Assembly: GCA_910577355.1 (NCBI GenBank)
Contig: CAJTMY010000070.1
Span: forward strand, 1-6,527
Length of the DNA: 6,527 nt
Source of the DNA: an uncultured Muribaculaceae bacterium
GTDB taxonomy: Bacteria; Bacteroidota; Bacteroidia; Bacteroidales; Muribaculaceae
Direction of reading: 5' to 3'
Below are positions 6,397-6,527 of this stretch, piece by piece. The notes under the pieces were generated by a model. That model did not search any database and was not told where the DNA came from. It saw only the letters and a list, made by a program, of their open reading frames with translations. Position 1 is the first letter of the stretch. Each line of letters starts with the position of its first letter. The translations under genes and the position numbers were made by a program.

Positions 6397-6527
6397 ATGG
6401 CTCAAATAGAACAATCCGACGGCGGCAAGAAAAAGAAAGGCGCCCAGAAGAAGATGCAGATCCATGTGGACTTTACTCCCATGGTGGACATGAACATGCT
6501 TCTGATCACATTCTTCATGCTCTGTAC
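6397..6527 (+). CDS. exbD: ExbD/TolR-family protein (second of two), 3' end outside the window
   Basis: Only the first 43 codons are present. A Lys-rich cytoplasmic start (GGKKKKGAQKK) leads into VDFTPMVDMNMLLITFFML, the typical ExbD/TolR membrane entry with the conserved Asp at residue 31. This helix is closer to classical ExbD (TP..D) than that of the upstream paralogue (TAMSD). It starts 12 bases after the previous stop codon, so it is the third gene of the operon. By analogy with other Bacteroidetes, further TonB-related genes may follow beyond the edge; this cannot be seen here. Confidence 0.85.
   Translation, partial: MAQIEQSDGGKKKKGAQKKMQIHVDFTPMVDMNMLLITFFMLC

Overview
The window looks like ordinary chromosome from a gut-type Bacteroidales bacterium, possibly of the Muribaculaceae; the family-level placement is an inference. 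Supporting signs are promoters of the Bacteroidetes sigma-ABfr type (TTTG, about 20 bases, then TAnnTTTG), the near absence of Shine-Dalgarno sequences before the start codons, a two-domain glutamine-dependent NadE, an ExbB-ExbD-ExbD gene order, and a secreted protein with the short YNLQG...LPAGTY tail common in this order.

Layout. The left edge cuts through a plus-strand tRNA with anticodon CAT, followed by a clear intrinsic terminator. After an intergenic gap of roughly 200 bases with one plausible promoter comes a single-gene unit (283-2073). It encodes an exported 596-residue protein of unknown function, closed by a strong terminator at 2116-2154. Facing it on the minus strand is a second unit: nadE (2369-4297) and then tRNA-His (2213-2286). 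The tRNA has its own near-consensus promoter and an intrinsic terminator immediately after it. A divergent intergenic region of 401 bases separates nadE from the right-hand operon.

The right-hand operon (4699 to the window edge) encodes an inner-membrane proton-channel module: one MotA/TolQ/ExbB-family protein and two different ExbD/TolR-family proteins, the second cut off by the window end. By family knowledge, such complexes use the proton gradient to drive TonB-dependent outer-membrane transport or a Tol-like function. The ExbB gene has extreme codon bias (all 22 Ile codons are ATC), which suggests high expression.

Nothing here amounts to a clearly new defence, mobile or RNA system. The points most worth a second look are the internal tandem duplication of about 270 residues in the unknown secreted protein, the enlarged first ExbD, and the sharing of a terminator by nadE and tRNA-His.
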